64,000 nt of DNA, taken from the NCBI GenBank assembly GCA_029339505.1, contig JAQISU010000248.1, positions 620,001 to 684,000 of the forward strand. The letters are read 5' to 3'. Positions 14,156-31,770 of this stretch are shown here, piece after piece. The DNA comes from Unio delphinus. Taxonomy: Eukaryota; Mollusca; Bivalvia; Unionida; Unionidae. The position numbers and the translations under genes are program-made. Numbering within the stretch: position 1 is the first letter of the stretch; every line of letters begins with the position of its first letter. The notes below the pieces were generated by a model that ran no database searches, was not told the origin of the DNA, and saw nothing but the letters and a program-made list of their open reading frames with translations.

Positions 14156-15954
14156 TTAAAATCCTCATTATTAATATTATTGCAGTTATGTACCTATTAC
14201 GTTAACATACTTACATACCAGAGAGTACAAAGCATAGACAAAGATTGTTTGGTGCGTTATGTGAATGCAAAACATTGTCCACCATTTTGAATGGAAAAGA
14301 GAATTTTAGAGTTGTAAATACGGATATACTCTCGTTCTGGGCTACTAAATTGGCATTAACGTACACAAGACAAAGTATTTATTCAATACTGCTCAAAATT
14401 GAACTCCACGACTGATTTACATGACTGATTTCCTTAGCTCTAAAGTTTAACATTGATTTATCAGCTGTATATATTAAATAATATAGAAAGGCGGCTTCAC
14501 TAATAGTTAAATAACATTGGCGATTCCTTTTGTAGAATGTAGTGATTCTGACTTTAAAACATTGTGTCAAATCTGAGTCAAAAATTGTTTCAAGCTAGTT
14601 GTGTTAAGCGTATTTTGGATACAAGCACCAGTACACTTTTGGTCATATCTGTACATGTTGGACATGGTTGTTGCAAATAGGAGCGAGAGCTGGTTTTGTC
14701 CTTTATTGTTGTTCCAAAAAAGTCTACTTCACTTTCCCACCAGACAGGATACTTACGGAGTAAGCAATTTTGTGTTACAACGTTAGTAGAAACACGGGTG
14801 AAATTGACATATTCTGTTCCCGCCTGATTTTATTCCTACTGGCGTCCTACAAGTTATTGATAACAACCAATTCTTTTTCTGGGTTTTCAAGAAGTACATA
14901 TTTATGTTTCAAATTTAAATTACATATAACTCTTCTTTGCGTTTAAAACATTCAAATACGTTTAAACAGCAGTAATTAACATCAGCTTGAATATGAGTTT
15001 ATTGTTAATTCCTCTCCCCCGGAAAGTCCAGAAAAAACAACACAAAGAACCCAACAGGCTAAAGTCTTAAAGAAAACATTTTCTGTAAGATGCTTTGCGA
15101 GAAAGGTAGAGGCTAGTTTCGCAGCACGATATGATTAAAGAGACATACAACATTAGGACACGTACTGTAATATATGTAAATTTGGTGAATGGCTGCAAAC
15201 AGTTCTGTATTCAGAATCATGGTAGTAATTAAGTACATAGATGTGTATCATATCATTATCTTTCATGGTTAACGAGAATTACTTATTGTTAGTGCTGAAA
15301 CACTTTGTACTCAATTATGTAGACAGGAGTGCAAGTTATGATGATATTTCTATATCAATATTTCATCTTGACAAATAACACATTGTAAATAAATAAATAT
15401 AAAAGTTAAGGTAAATATGAGGTTCACGAGAGCGTTTTGCAGGTGACTAATTTCTCTGCAATTTAAGTTTTTTTTAGGAATGGCTTCAATTCCAGATGTT
15501 CGCAATACATCACTTTATGACAATAGCGTATTATGAATTAAGGGGCAAATTAGCATTTATCCTTCAGTAATTAACAGAATAAGAAATTGTAAGTGATTCA
15601 AAAAAAGTAATTTATTTAAATATGTTGAGTAATCAATATTATAAAATGTTTGTTTGAAAAGTAAAATACTGCTTGTTGCTTTTCTCATAACTGATAAAAT
15701 TCCTCTATTTATATTTTATAATTTCGTTTATATTTAAACACTTCATGATATTAAAATTCTACAAATTAAAATACATATATGATGTTTAGGTATGGTATTC
15801 TTTATTTTATACAGTGACGTTTTGTGTAATAAATATGTTTTTTTTAATTTCCATGTTTTCAATTTTGTATTAAATGTTTAATATTTATCCTGTTTAAAAT
15901 TGTTTGTGCTTATGAAGCATAAATTTCTTATACAAATATGTGTGGAAATAATTT
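14156..15954. other. AT-rich non-coding DNA, no gene recognised
   Basis: Only short frames with no family resemblance are present. Nothing else structured was seen. Confidence 0.6.
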
Positions 15955-16315
15955 ATTTTGCATTCTTGCGTGGCTTGAACATCTTATACATTCTTCTGTA
16001 GCGTGAAATTCTAGTGCATACTTGTGTGGCGTAAATTTATTCTGCATACTTGTCAGGCGTGAATTTATACTGCATACGTGTGTGGAGTGAATTTCTACTG
16101 CATACTTGTGTGGCGTGAATTTCTACTGCATACTTGTGTGACGTGAATTTATACTGCGTATTTGTGTGGCGTGAATTTCTACTGCATACTTGTGTGACAT
16201 GAATGTCAACTACTTACTTGATCTGATTTGAGTTTGCACTGCATTCATGTGTGGCGTAAAGTAGAATGCTTACATGTGTGGCGTAAACTTTTAATGCATT
16301 ATTGTGTGAGCATAA
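15955..16315. repeat. 28-bp minisatellite, about 12-13 copies
   Basis: Tandem units around the consensus GCATACTTGTGTGGCGTGAA plus TTTCTACT, period 28 bp. The central copies (16,040-16,200) are nearly identical and the outer copies degenerate. It lies just upstream of a stalk-like exon of receptor copy A, probably within an intron. Confidence 0.9.
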
Positions 16316-16474
16316 AAATAATCAAAACTATAAAGGATAAATTGTCAGATTTTTCAGTATCTGCGTCAACGTTCACATATTTTTGAAACTAAACATCCAC
16401 GTATTCATCACGTGTTCATGTATTTATATATAATACATACTATACTTTTGTGTTATATACTTTCTCGATTTCAG

Positions 16475-16640
16475 CATCAAGTACAATCGCTGAGAGTAGA
16501 CATAAAGCTGTTTTACTAAATGAAACTTCAGTTGAGTTCAAGAATCTTCTATCAAGTAAAACAGAACCACCTTCGACCCAGAATCAAAGTTTCTTATGCG
16601 AGCATATGTCTATTACGACACACACTGTAAAGTTAGTTAA
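16475..16640 (+). CDS. Receptor copy A: stalk-like exon (partial gene)
   Basis: A pyrimidine-rich tract and TTTCAG at 16,469-16,474 precede a frame that begins ASSTIAESRHK. It corresponds to the stalk exon of receptor copy C at 38,375, which has a similar 'CATCAAGTACAA' start. The frame is rich in Ser/Thr/Asn, as expected for a membrane-proximal stalk, and runs to TAA at 16,645. The donor is uncertain (GTAAAG at 16,627 is one candidate). The Ig exons expected upstream are not recognisable to the left, so this copy is incomplete or very diverged. Confidence 0.5.
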
Positions 16641-16649
16641 ACGTTAAAC

Positions 16650-18127
<1,478 letters not shown>

Positions 18128-18135
18128 CCTCTCAG

Positions 18136-18249
18136 GGAGTTTACCGGTATACATTGTACTTATCGTCGTTGGAATGGTTGGACTGATTATTCACATGGTT
18201 TGTTCTCTGATATGGATTCATCACAGAAAAATCAATCGTCTCGCAGCAG
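18136..18249 (+). CDS. Receptor copy A: transmembrane exon
   Basis: The exon is bounded by CTCTCAG and GTATAAC, is 114 bp long and has phase-1 ends, exactly the length and phase of the transmembrane exon of copy C (38,983-39,096). It encodes [20 protein letters not shown], then further hydrophobic residues, and a basic stop-transfer segment ([11 protein letters not shown]). The shared pattern with copy C includes G-V-G-V-V-type small/hydrophobic residues and the R(K/N)I(N/H)RL end. The cytoplasmic exon was not found downstream. Confidence 0.75.
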
Positions 18250-20100
18250 GTATAACAATTTACAGTTGTCGTAGAAATGTTTGTTCCTTTCACGATAGTT
18301 GTCATTTTCAAGTCTTTGAATTTGCAGGCCGCTTTTGATCTTATGGTTGGGATAATGGCTATGTTTAATTTAATTTTCCATTGTATTTGATTTCTCTGGC
18401 AGAGTTGTTTTCATTTAAATGCATTTAAATTATTTTTAAATGTACAAATTGATGAAACATTTACAGAGGATTAATGTATTATTTTAGTAATGCCATATTT
18501 TAACTGTCTTCGTGTAACTTTTCCTGCATTGAGTCACGTTTGTTAACCTTTCTACGTCGAATATCATTCTATGTTTTAAATTGAATAAGTTACTGATGCG
18601 AAGTTTAGGACGCGCAACTTATATTGGTTTTGTATACAGGCCAGTGCCTTTTATTTGGATAATATTTATACATCTGGTGATGGCGGGTTCTGGGAGTCTA
18701 GAACCAACTTCACATAATACCAATCTGCTGAATAATGCTTAAAACGATCTTTCTCGTCTTAGTACAAGAACTGCTACCTAAACAGATGCATCGTGGTTAT
18801 ATTGGGTTTTGAAGAACAAATCGATATATGGATCATCCAAGGGGCATGACGACTAAGCTATGTGCAAGTTGTCGAGTGGACAAATTTGATGTAAATTATA
18901 TTGATGCAAACAAATATCGTTTTCTGAACGAATTTGTTTCAAACATCTATAATACAGTTTCGCGGCAAGAGTGTCTTCAAACATTGGGCTATTTGAATAC
19001 AGACCATCCACCCAAAAACCCATGCTGCAAATTTACCTACTTATGTCAGAAAAGAATTAACGTAATTGATCTCATTTTAATTAGATATAAAAATTAATAT
19101 GTATGACCGTTTATTTCTTCCACATGATCGTGTCAGGGGACTTACCCACACACACATGTTAGTCGATTATAAAAGCGTAACAAAGAAGCAGATTCATCAC
19201 CGTTGAAATATGCAGCAAGTATTGCAAAGGTATGCATGCACACATAGCGTTAAAATGGTTATGAATATTACAAGTCAACCTAGGTACATACTTTCTTGGA
19301 TTTGCTGCTGTGTGCTAAGAAAACATAAGGTATTGGTTCGTGATGATAAGTTAATCTACATTGTTATCCAGCTATTGTGCAATATTTAGTTGTACATTAG
19401 CGTAGCTGGTACTCGAACATCGATATGCACAATTATGGTAAAGGATACCTCATAGTACATCATAACACTATTAGGTAACACAAATCCCATTAGGTAATTT
19501 ACACACATGATTGGGTTACAATATGATGATACAATTCAGCGAGGAAGTGTCTGCATTATGTATTCAATGATTTCAAAACATCGCATTTAGGAATCTGACA
19601 CACGTTTGTTTGACATGTATGTTCGACGGGTGAGTTAAACGTCGTGCAACATCATGCTACGGTCCCAGTACGGTCTGTAAAATAATTTACAGTTTCATAT
19701 GGGATCGAGTGAACTCGACTGTCAACACCATGGAATTTGTCTTTTGTACGATGATTTGTAATTAGCTGGATACAAGGAGCCATCTAAGTCCGTCTACGAA
19801 ATCCAAGCACGCGAATGACCTTACTTACTTTCATTCCGAATTGAAAACACATTTTGTAATTTTAGTTTATTGGTCATTGTAGTATCGATCAACTTCGAAG
19901 AAATATCCCATGTCGCTATGGCTGTTGTACCGGGTTTCATATGTCAAGGAGTGGGCTATCAATATGCTGAAACAGGCAACGGCTCTATTAATACCCTTTT
20001 ATAAAATAGGTTTACGTACATATACATAATGTAACGGTTTGGGACCGAGGAGTCATAGACGTCAATGATAGGTTTGTTGGTGAGGGCTTTTCAATGAATG
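18250..20100. other. No gene recognised
   Basis: It contains one Cys-containing frame of 89 codons (18,828-19,097) without homology that I can name, and otherwise AT-rich DNA. A (TA)n/(TG)n tract follows at 20,103-20,160. Confidence 0.5.
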
Positions 20101-20101
20101 C

Positions 20102-20102
<1 letters not shown>

Positions 20103-20144
<42 letters not shown>

Positions 20145-20160
20145 GTGTATGTGTGTGTGT
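20103..20160. repeat. (TA)n/(TG)n microsatellite
   Basis: (TA)n at 20,103-20,141 followed by a short GTGTGTG tract. It sits at the left edge of the segmental duplication, and the other copy also begins at a (TG)n tract (43,964-44,012). Confidence 0.9.
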
Positions 20161-23100
20161 CATGAAAAACAATTCCCAGCACGCCAAAATACAAGCCGAA
20201 TGCAAATCATGACTAGCACTAATAAAAGTGAAAAACGACGATGGTTTTAAATATGATAGCACGTTGTCGAAATCATAAATCAATATCAGTGAAGTACAGC
20301 TTTAGAATTTTAACCAAACGAGCTGTATGCGTACATAACATGCTTTATAGGACTCAATTACACTTTTTATGTGTCATTTAATGCCTCAAGTCGATGTTCG
20401 TTTCATCGTGATAAGTCATTGTATAGGCGATAAGTGTATGGTAAACGACTGTACATGCTTCGAATCATCTTTATTTATTTCAGCCAGGGGCGAGTAACAT
20501 CATATACTTACAAGATAACCAATTAATGGTGATCTATCTAATATGTACGCCTAAACAATGACTGTGACACTTGCATATATCTAAATGTGAAAGTGAAATA
20601 AAGTTACTAAATATGTTAACTGTGCTGATGGTGAGTCAGTTCAAATATTTATATCGCAGAGTTAGGAGTGACACTGTTGATCTGCAGTTAAAAATATTAA
20701 GCATTGCATGAGAATTAAACGGATATGAAATGGGAGCAAAGGTTATCAGATGCTGTTGTGCAAGCCATGTCGAATTAGTTATTATGTTTGACATCAGCTA
20801 TTATAAATCCATTCGTGTCTTTATTAGCACTTTTCGTTTGATGGAAACATGCAGATATGTTAATTTAGAATTTAGGACTTGAATAGTAATTGTATCTGAT
20901 CGAGGAATATATTTGTTTTACTTTGGCATAATTAACCTTTCATTAAAATAATATATCTGTGTAAAAATAATCGTTTATAATCAGTTATGTTGCCGCAGTT
21001 ATGATGGTCAGTGCAAAATAGTAATGTTATTGTTTGGCTTACTATATTTAATGTGTGTTGTTGTTTTATCGCTGAGGAGGTTTACACGTAAACTAACATG
21101 CACTTAAAACAACATTCCAATGTTTGTTGCAAGCAGACCAAACGTGTATACAACATCAGGAATCTATTATCTTTTAAAGGATTCTATGTAGGCTTAGACT
21201 AAACTAAACTTTGATCTTATGCTCGTAGACAACAACAATGACAACAATCGTTTACCTCATATGTCTTCACATCTGAGGTATCCTGATAGGTGAGAAACAC
21301 GTCACAAAATGTTAGCAAAGGTAAACAGACGAAGGATCAACAATAAAAACAATCGCTTTTTCCTGTGATTCTAGTAAAGTAAGGCCCGTTCAAATAAGCA
21401 ACAATAATATGAAACAATTCGTATATTCATTTTTATTTACGCTTGGTGTGAGCAACATGATATGCGTACACGAAAACCAATTAAAGCTTATCCATTCAAT
21501 AGTTAGGACTAAACATTATATTGAAAAGTAGTTAACCAAAAAAACTACTTAAAGATGCACCCTTACTACCCAAACAACCACAAACCAAAATAACAAAAAT
21601 AAAATAGACACGTAATACATTTATTGATGCTAATTCATATTTTGGAGTTTATGTAAGACGAAGTTAAATTAAAATTAGAAGTAAAATATATAAATAAATT
21701 ATTAAATAAATAAGTAGCTTTTCGTTAAGTTTGAAGAGGTTGAGAATAGTATGTGGGAACGATATAAGTTGAATGGAACTGTATAGGAACAAAGGGAGTT
21801 GTGGCGTCACCGATCAAATGGATCACAGCGAAAGTAATGTTTGAAACGCGAATAAGTACCATGTCACAGAGTTCTCTGGGTAAATATTAATTTACACATA
21901 CATAGGTGTTAGTAACCCTTATATACATTATAGAGATTATTTAATCATACTATTGTGTTATTGATAGGTATGGGTGCTGGGGTTCAAGTATCGATACTCG
22001 TCGTTCATTACTGTGCTGTGATGGTCTTTACAAATGTATGCTAATATTCCAGATTGCGTTTCGCATTGGAATCAGTATATGTGGTATGTTGGTCAATAGG
22101 TATGGGTGGGTTTTGGTCAGTATAAGTGTGTGCTTGTCGGTCAGACGGCATGTTGATGAGATAGCGTAAGCGTTGATTAGTATGCTTTTGTTTTTGTCAG
22201 TAGGTATATATGGTAGTCAGTAAATTTTGTGTTAAAATTACATATAAATTTCGTCCAAAACCTTTCCATTATGTTACATCCATAAACACACTTATCATTT
22301 TTTTAATGTTGTGCCTATAGCGGCTTAAATGTTACTATATGGGCCAATGTTAAATTTTCATTGGCCCCACCCATATAACCCAATTTTGAGCCAATACCAT
22401 TTCATATATTAAAACCTATGAACTACTAGTTTTATGGTATCTGAATGTATGTGGTAGGTTAAATTAATGGTTAAAACACATATTTAAACGTGCTTTAAAT
22501 GTAACTAAAATAAAGGGGTGCATTCACCACTCTTGCCTTAGTTTCCTCCAAAACACCCAGAGCTAATATTTTATAGTCAACTCTATGGCCTTCTCCGACA
22601 ACGCAGCTTAAAGTTTGGTAAGGTATATACAAACATTATATACAGCTTGATTGTTCAAGATATTATAGTGTCATGTGTCACTCGGCCATTTAGAGAGTGA
22701 AATATTTAATGGCGGTACATATATAGCCCTAAATTCGATTAGATTATTTCAAATGGGTATCACATCCATCTAGCTATATGTTATGCACATCATGATAATA
22801 TTATGAAGACCTGCAGTTTTGGATTCACTACAAATGTGTCCTACTTGAATACTAACTTTGTATTTTATGATATATAAGTAAGCAATTGGAAAGGCTGTGT
22901 TGCTTTTTAAACATCCATCTTCATGTATTATATATCTTTCTAGCAAATTGTTACTCTAACCACTCTTGCAAATGTGCATTCGGTGATTGATCTAATAGTA
23001 ATAGTTATATATTTGAGAAGAACTCTCCACCAATCTCGTCAATTCACTCCCTCATGCACCTCTGCACACTATCTCTGTCTTTTAATATAATTACGAAATA

Positions 23101-23465
23101 AAATAAAATAATGTTTTCACATTGTGATATGTTGTTTGTTGTCTAGAAAACTACAACTCCAGTTGCATGTATCGTTCGGATATTAAGCCCCTCATCACAT
23201 ATCTGACAACGGGTGTACACTCAAGATTATTAGCGAATTCTCTTACGTGAAAAAATCCATATTTAGTGTTCCATATTTCCTGTTTGCTACCTTAAAAATA
23301 CGTAAGAATCTAGTCTAGTTTCAACGACCAACATTTAAGGAAATAATTCAATATTGTTATCATTAACTAGTTTTGTCTATTACATGCTGACAAACATTCT
23401 TAGGGAGTTTAAAATAAACTCTATTCTTCATAATGATAACGTTTGTAATTTGCAGTTTTAATTTA

Positions 23466-24605
<1,140 letters not shown>

Positions 24606-25708
24606 GAACCGTTCGGACTTAAGAATGTCGACTTGGTGATACATATGGTATTATTTTTCGTGAATATATTAAAATAGAAAAATTAAGATAGCATACTTAT
24701 ATAGTCTTTATTGTTCTTAAATGGCTTGTATAAAACTTATGTATTTATATTCATCTATATTGTTTTGTAATCAAACGGGATAATCAGGCTGAAAAGAAAT
24801 AGTAGTAATGTTGTTATATTGCAACACTCTTTGTCAGACTTGATCTGGCTCAAAATGCTATTACTAAAATGTAGATCTCTAACTCAGTTGAACACGATTA
24901 CTATATAACCTAGATGTGTATATAAGACTGTAAATAAAACTCTTTGTAGACGGTATATTGTTTTTAAATTTCATTTTTTTTTAAAGCTGTTTAAGCCTCT
25001 ACTATCACCATGTATAAGAATACAAATTTCTACAATTATAACCTCACACTCTGTAGTCAATTCCTATCAATTCTATTATCCACTAACATGATTGTGTGCA
25101 TGAGTGTCACACGAACAAAAGTAAACGATTACTTACTGTCGTTTGCTTTTATCATGTGTCCATATACATTGCCCATTGATATTGTTACCACAAAAATAGT
25201 AAAACCATATCGTATGAGAATTTTGTAAACATGTCACATGCTTAATTATATTTAAGATAATAATATTTAAGATAATTCTTGAATACATGTATATAGCATT
25301 TAAAAATTGCTGGTACGAACAGTTAATAATGATAAATTCATCTTCATGACCACGATGAACCTTTTTTGCATGATCAAAGCATAGAGGGATGCCTAAGCAT
25401 TATGACACTCTAAACTGAATAATGTATTTTGCTGTTTACTGTAATGATTACCATTGTGAGATCCAAAGTTAGTATGGAAGAAACTACAGCACGATGATGT
25501 TGTTCCAACGCCATTTTTCAGCAGAAGCTACGCTATACATGGCGACCAGTATACATAATGGACGAGGCTTCTGGGGAAATTCCTAAATTGACCATTGACC
25601 AGCGAGAAACTCATGCCAAGCTTTCTCACATACCAACATACCAACATTGGCCAAACACGAGATTCTATCCCACACAAACAGATGTAATATGGCAATGAAT
25701 GATGACCG

Positions 25709-25756
<48 letters not shown>
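25709..25756. repeat. (TA)n microsatellite
   Basis: (TA)n tract with the flanks (GCTATATA / TATTTCCCATT) conserved at 48,417-48,473 in the right duplicate. Confidence 0.95.
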
Positions 25757-25758
<2 letters not shown>

Positions 25759-26356
25759 CCCATTCAGTCATTATGTTGCACGTTTCCTGCTGGTACTTTA
25801 TAGAACGTATATTTATTTCTGATGAATAGTATTACAAGCGGTAAGTGTAGAGATGTTCCAAACTCAGACCCATCAGGTGCATATTCTATTTCAGTGAAAT
25901 GTACACTCCACATTTATCATACACTATGCAACCACTCCACCCATTTCCCAGGGTATCTAAGCCTAATATTTAAACGAATGATTACAAAAAAACAAGCCAT
26001 TTTTTACGTCCTTCAAACGTATACCACTTAATAATAATAACTAGAAACAACAAAATCATACTTCACTTACACTAGGCGTCGAATTACTGAATTTTCCAAG
26101 AGAAATAGGTTAGACAATTTACTGGAGTCGAGTGGCATCTCATTTTGCTTTCACTGCCGCGTTGATATCGTATTATGGTGGCTACTGGTAAGTATGGAGA
26201 CGAACCAAACTCAGACCTATAAGGTACATAGTCCCTTTTAGTCATTGATGTACCTGTCACTGGATATATTGTGTAATTACTTGCATTTCCTGGGCACGTA
26301 TACACACAACACAGTAGAACATTCGCGATGAACTCGTGAATTTCTTAACAATACAG

Positions 26357-28302
<1,946 letters not shown>

Positions 28303-28429
28303 GTAAAATCGTTTTACATTAGGAAATAGTAAGTTTCTTTTTATCTATATCCCACGGATACTTATATTGGTTTAAGTAAATAATATACTGTAGACGTCTG
28401 AATTTTATTTTTTTAGCCCTCTTTATATG

Positions 28430-28600
28430 TTGTCTTCATGTGAAAATATGTATTTGTCAGTATGTATGGATGGGTTTTGATCAGAAGGTGTTTGTACCGG
28501 TTAGTCAGACGGCATGGTAGTTAGATGGTGCAAGCATTGATTAGTCCTCCAATGCCATATCAATAGATTAATGTTAAATTGTCTCTGGCTCCATACAGTC
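28430..28600 (+). repeat. Dispersed repeat related to 22,060-22,220, 31,260-31,340 and 46,190-46,340
   Basis: It shares the order GTATG-ATGGGTGGGTTTTG-TCAG, then TCAGACGGCATG and GCGTTGATTAGTATG-like segments, with the two duplicates. It is probably a third, more diverged copy of the receptor 5' flank, split by the LINE insertion that follows. Confidence 0.55.
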
Positions 28601-28968
28601 CAACATGATCATATATCATCTCATACAGGTAAACATATGTAATATTTTAATGGAGTCTACATTAATGCGTAATCTTAAATTCATATGGACCTTAGTGCAA
28701 CACTTTCGTTTCATAGACAATATTAAGATTGCACGTCCCATTCACAAATTATTGCTCCAAACAGTTGTGTTCACTTGCGCTATAGAGTCCTATTTGACCA
28801 CATAATAATCCCCGATCATTCAGTTGATTAACTGGGTCACATTTCGCTAATTTAAATTTGTATGTCTTGTATTTATTATGATTTTTATAAACGTGATACA
28901 CGTGAGTGGATATTTCAATTTTGTGTCTAGTTCAGGCAGATGGATATGTCAAATTGGTGTTGTAACAA

Positions 28969-29265
28969 ATGTATAAAGAATATCCACGTCCTCTTCCTGA
29001 CAGAACATGGATGAAAACACCCACCGGTTACTCCATCAAGGCGTTCCCACTACACTCTCGAGGAGGTGTCATTGTTCTCATCAAAACGAAGTCCATGATA
29101 AAATGTCTTAAACACAACACAACCTTACATTTCTGCTCCACATCGTTTGAACTAGTCCAAACAACATTCATACTGAAACAGAGGCCAGACCATGTTTTGT
29201 GCCTCTACCGCCCTCCTCCAAGTGGAAACAAATCCAATCGGAATGAATCTTTCTTTTTGGACTAG
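28969..29265 (+). pseudogene. LINE endonuclease domain fragment
   Basis: An open frame covers the N-terminal/middle endonuclease part, with a PTGYSIKAFPLHSRGGVIVL segment and the FELVQTTF ... RPDHVLCLYRPPPSG run. It is closed by a TAG after FFLD, where intact relatives continue. The catalytic C-terminal motif is only found in other frames further on, so the enzyme is not intact. Confidence 0.75.
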
Positions 29266-29574
29266 TTTCCAAATCTCCTGAAGTGGCAACCTGATTATTC
29301 TAGATTTCAGCTTTCACTTTGACAGTACTGGAAACGCATACATATCAAAGCTCTAGATTCCATTCATGTTTTCAATCTTAAACAGTCAGTTAACCAACCC
29401 ACCCATAAACATGATCACATTGTAGATTGGGCTCTTCATGGACCTGAAGATAATATACTACAGTCCACCCTTGTATCCCACTAATTTGCATCAACTCACC
29501 TCTACATTGTATGCCATCTGGACGTATCAGTCCCTAACCCTCCACCCTTTTTTGATACTAAGAGAAACATCCGT

Positions 29575-30650
29575 ATGATATATAGAACCAAACTAATGCA
29601 TGACATCCAAGCGAATATATCATCTTGCTTACCTCCTACAGCAGAACAATTCGATAACTGCCTGTGTACATTGCTTGTAAAACATGCTCAAGCCACCAAG
29701 TGCAAAGTATCAATTCAAAAGTATTATCCGTGGTATAGCAGTGTTAGAGACCAGCGTCCAGCAAACTCACTATTCATAAATACATCTATTAAGCCGCTAA
29801 TAAGAGTTTGGAAAGACCATGAAAAGTTGTGATGCACATTACTGCTTAATCGTTTAGCCAAATCATCCCACTGCATTACTAAGATCACGGCAAAGGTTGT
29901 TATAACCCAACTTTTAACTCAACTGATTTCATACAGTACATTTAGGAATGTACAGTCTGCATATCACCCTTGCCACAGTGTTGAAACTACCCTTCTGAAA
30001 GTAGTTAATGACAGTTTAATTGCATTGAATAACGGACATATTACAGGCTTCAAACTCCTTGATTAGTCTGACGCATCTGGCAGAACAGACCATGCCATAT
30101 CACTACTATGTCTTTAGCATATATTTGGCACTCTGAAAACAATCTTACTGTTGTCCAAGTTCTACTTAGTCAACATGACAAAAAGTTATCAACAAAATGA
30201 TCTTACTCCAGCACAGTTGATTTTTGTTGTGCTGCTCCACAGAGAGTCTGTTCTTGGACCTGTTCGTTTCATTATATGTACTCCGCCGCTCCTAAGTGTC
30301 ATATAGTATCATTCAGCGTGTCACCAATTGTATGACACTACAATATACATATGATGCCACTCAAAGACGTCAATGCGACCATCCACGGCGTAGATTTGAA
30401 ATCATGGATGACATGCAATGAACTTCAGATGAATGCTGATAAACCTGATTCCATTCTGATCACAACAAAATGACTTTCTCATTTTCAACCTTTACCTCAA
30501 ACATTAAATGTCAACAACACCAACATTAAACGCTTGCAGTCAGTACGAAACGTGTCTGTTAATCTGTACTGTATTATTACCTCGCACGTCATGAACATAT
30601 GCTAGACTACATTCTCAAATATCTTTCAGTTAATGCCACTAAAACACTTG
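29575..30650 (+). pseudogene. LINE linker and reverse transcriptase remnants
   Basis: The frame 29,575-29,832 is the region between endonuclease and RT (PWYSSVRDQRPANS). RT blocks follow in broken frames: the SAYQPCHSVETTLL motif, LLD-SDA-(G)RTDHAIS, SVLGPVRF, and the 'MTCNELQMNADK'-type segment near 30,415. The expected active-site aspartates fall in a degenerate stretch near 30,330. Confidence 0.7.
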
Positions 30651-31259
30651 TTTGTTGATTAATAACTGTAAGTCTTTTTCGTCTCAATATCTACTCCAAA
30701 AGCTTGAAAAGGTTTTGTTCGGATCATCCATAGCATACTTACCCACTGCTCTGTGCCCTTCTCTGGCTATCCATTTGATCCAGAATCAAACACAAAATGT
30801 GTTCTCCTTGCTACGTTTCACTGATGTCCTCCAGCAAACCTATCTGGCCTCACCCATGTATACACACCAGCAAGATACCTACACTCCATTTCTGACTATT
30901 GTATGTATACTCATTATTTCCTCTATGCAAACGAAGTCATATGGACAACGTTCGTTTGCATGGCAGCGCCCAGCAACATGAAAGAAATTGCTCATTTACA
31001 TTAGAGACAAACACTCATTGATCACTTTCAAGAATGCTCTTAGAACTCACCTGTTTCGACTGCAAGAAAAAAACTTGAAGACCTACAAAAGTTTCCTACC
31101 TTAAATATTTTCAGCATTTTTAAAAGATGTGTTGTCTTATTGAATGGTGTTTGTATTGTTTTCTTTTGTTTTATGTAGTAATATCATTATGGATGTAAAA
31201 CGCTTATAGCTTCTACTAAAGATTATACCCTACGTCTTCATTATAATTATTATCAGTAG

Positions 31260-31770
31260 TTTTAGGTGTCATTTGGTCAGTAGAGGGTGGTACGGATCCG
31301 TCATACGGCATTTTGATATGACGGTGTCAGTAGTTATTTGTGTTAAGCAGTAAATGTATTTTAACATAACGTTTTCCCTTCTATCATGACCAGACCATTA
31401 TCTTACACAACGAACTATGTTTTATCATTACCTTTTTTTGTACACAGATCGGCCTCCAATGTGAACCTATTGGCAAATCTTAAATTTTCATTAGGCCAGT
31501 ATAGTTCTATTTGATTCAACGTCTCTCATAAAGTTACACCTATGTGCTAGTTTTATTGGGTTTAAATTAGGTAGGACGTAATGTTAAATTCCCATTGATC
31601 TTATACTGTCAGAGATCGTCTTTCGTAAGTTGCATTTTGAGGTACTGTATCCTATGGGTTGCAGCCAGTTCCAACATACTCAATTCCCATCTGACCACAT
31701 ACATACTCATTTGACATATATATTGGTCAATTGACTATTGTTGAGTCACCATGCCACACTGTGATAATCA
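31260..31770 (+). repeat. Right part of the dispersed receptor-flank repeat
   Basis: After the LINE, sequence resumes with TCAGTAGAGGGTGGTACGG...CATACGGCATTTTGATATGACG and 'ATTTTCATTAGGCCAGTATAG'. It resembles 22,090-22,450 and 46,220-46,560 at lower identity. Consistent with a LINE inserted into an older duplicate. Confidence 0.5.

Larger units (their letters stand above)
28930..31255 (+). mobile_element. LINE retrotransposon, CR1-like, near full-length ORF2 but decayed
   Basis: It contains an AP-endonuclease-like region (from about 28,975: TGYSIKAFPLHSRGG, LYRPPPSG; ending DHIVDW near 29,435). A reverse transcriptase region follows, with 'SAYQPCHSVETTLLKVVNDS' near 29,955 and 'SVLGPVRFI' near 30,250. 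The RT-ORF C-terminus and a 3' UTR ending AGCTTCTACTAAAG and an ATT-rich tail complete it. Many stops and frame changes interrupt it. These motifs are typical of CR1/L2-group non-LTR elements of invertebrates. The 3' end matches the fragments at 13,686 and 3,745. Confidence 0.85.

Noticed and set aside
18828..19097. 89-codon Cys-containing frame as a cytoplasmic tail or zinc protein
   Set aside because: The cysteines do not form a clear metal-binding pattern, there is no acceptor in the right phase that I can defend, and it does not resemble the tail of copy C.
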